Below are positions 6,163-6,338 of a stretch of DNA of 6,338 bases, piece by piece (within the stretch, counting starts at the first letter, position 1; each line of letters begins with the position of its first letter). This DNA is from an uncultured Agathobaculum sp. GTDB lineage: Bacteria > Bacillota > Clostridia > Oscillospirales > Butyricicoccaceae. Made by a program: the position numbers and the translations under genes. The stretch is taken from contig CALWEB010000019.1 of assembly GCA_944376955.1 (NCBI GenBank), positions 1-6,338 on the forward strand, in the 5' to 3' direction. The notes below the pieces were generated by a model. The model had not been told where the DNA came from. It saw only the letters and a list, made by a program, of their open reading frames with translations, and made no database searches.

Positions 6163-6338
6163 TTATTCTTTCTTTTCGGTCGGCGATTGCAGCAGTTGGC
6201 ACAACGCAGTGAAATCAATGGGTTTGACGATATGTGCATTCATGCCGGCAGCTTGTGTCTTAGCAATGTCTTCCGGAAAAGCATTTGCCGTGACCGCGAT
6301 AATAGGGATAGCAGCAGCATCTGCGCGATCCAGTGCGC
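6163..6338 (-). CDS. C-terminal end of a response-regulator receiver domain (likely hybrid sensor kinase), truncated
   Basis: The minus-strand frame enters at the right edge and ends at TAA (6165-6163), giving 57 residues. They cover the end of a CheY-like receiver domain. PIIAVTANAF is the beta-4 strand with the conserved switch Thr. GMNAHIVKPID is beta-5 with the invariant Lys-Pro. The final helix is DFTALCQLL, followed by a short charged tail, SPTEKKE. The 'TANAF ... GMNAHIxKPID' style is typical of receiver domains at the C-terminus of hybrid histidine kinases in Clostridia. The kinase part and the phospho-acceptor Asp lie outside the window, so a stand-alone receiver or other multidomain protein cannot be excluded. 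It converges on the PLP-enzyme gene with a shared terminator between them. Confidence 0.85.
   Translation of the reverse strand, partial: ALDRADAAAIPIIAVTANAFPEDIAKTQAAGMNAHIVKPIDFTALCQLLQSPTEKKE

Overview
The window looks like a chromosomal segment of a low-to-mid GC Gram-positive bacterium of the class Clostridia, perhaps Oscillospirales. The taxon is an inference from protein style: an SLH-domain surface protein with an acidic linker, a TagO/WecA-type transferase, an 'aluminium resistance'/YnbB-type PLP enzyme, and a receiver-domain tail typical of clostridial hybrid kinases. No mobile element, CRISPR array or RNA gene was seen.

Layout. Positions 1-504 (minus strand) hold the N-terminal part of a secreted SLH-domain protein that runs off the left edge. 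A 260-bp divergent intergenic region (505-764) carries a good sigma-A-type promoter for each side. The plus strand then carries five tightly packed genes: trpS (765-1775), a WecA/TagO-type polyprenyl-phosphate GlcNAc-1-phosphate transferase (1801-2961), a non-hydrolysing UDP-GlcNAc 2-epimerase (2948-4096), an uncharacterised membrane-anchored extracytoplasmic protein with a possible LolA-like fold (4093-4878), and a YnbB-family PLP enzyme (4868-6124). A strong hairpin terminator (6127-6155) follows. A convergent minus-strand gene, cut by the right edge, ends at 6163 and encodes the tail of a response-regulator receiver domain.

How the genes fit together. After trpS, each gene overlaps the next (14, 4 and 11 bp), so the last four are probably translationally coupled, and no terminator separates trpS from them. 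The transferase and epimerase make the first two ingredients of a cell-wall glycan linkage unit: undecaprenyl-PP-GlcNAc and UDP-ManNAc. ManNAc-containing secondary wall polymers are the known receptors of SLH domains, so the divergent SLH gene may be a functional as well as a physical neighbour. The roles of the extracytoplasmic protein and the PLP enzyme in this operon cannot be read from the sequence. The extracytoplasmic protein is the most plausible undescribed component here.
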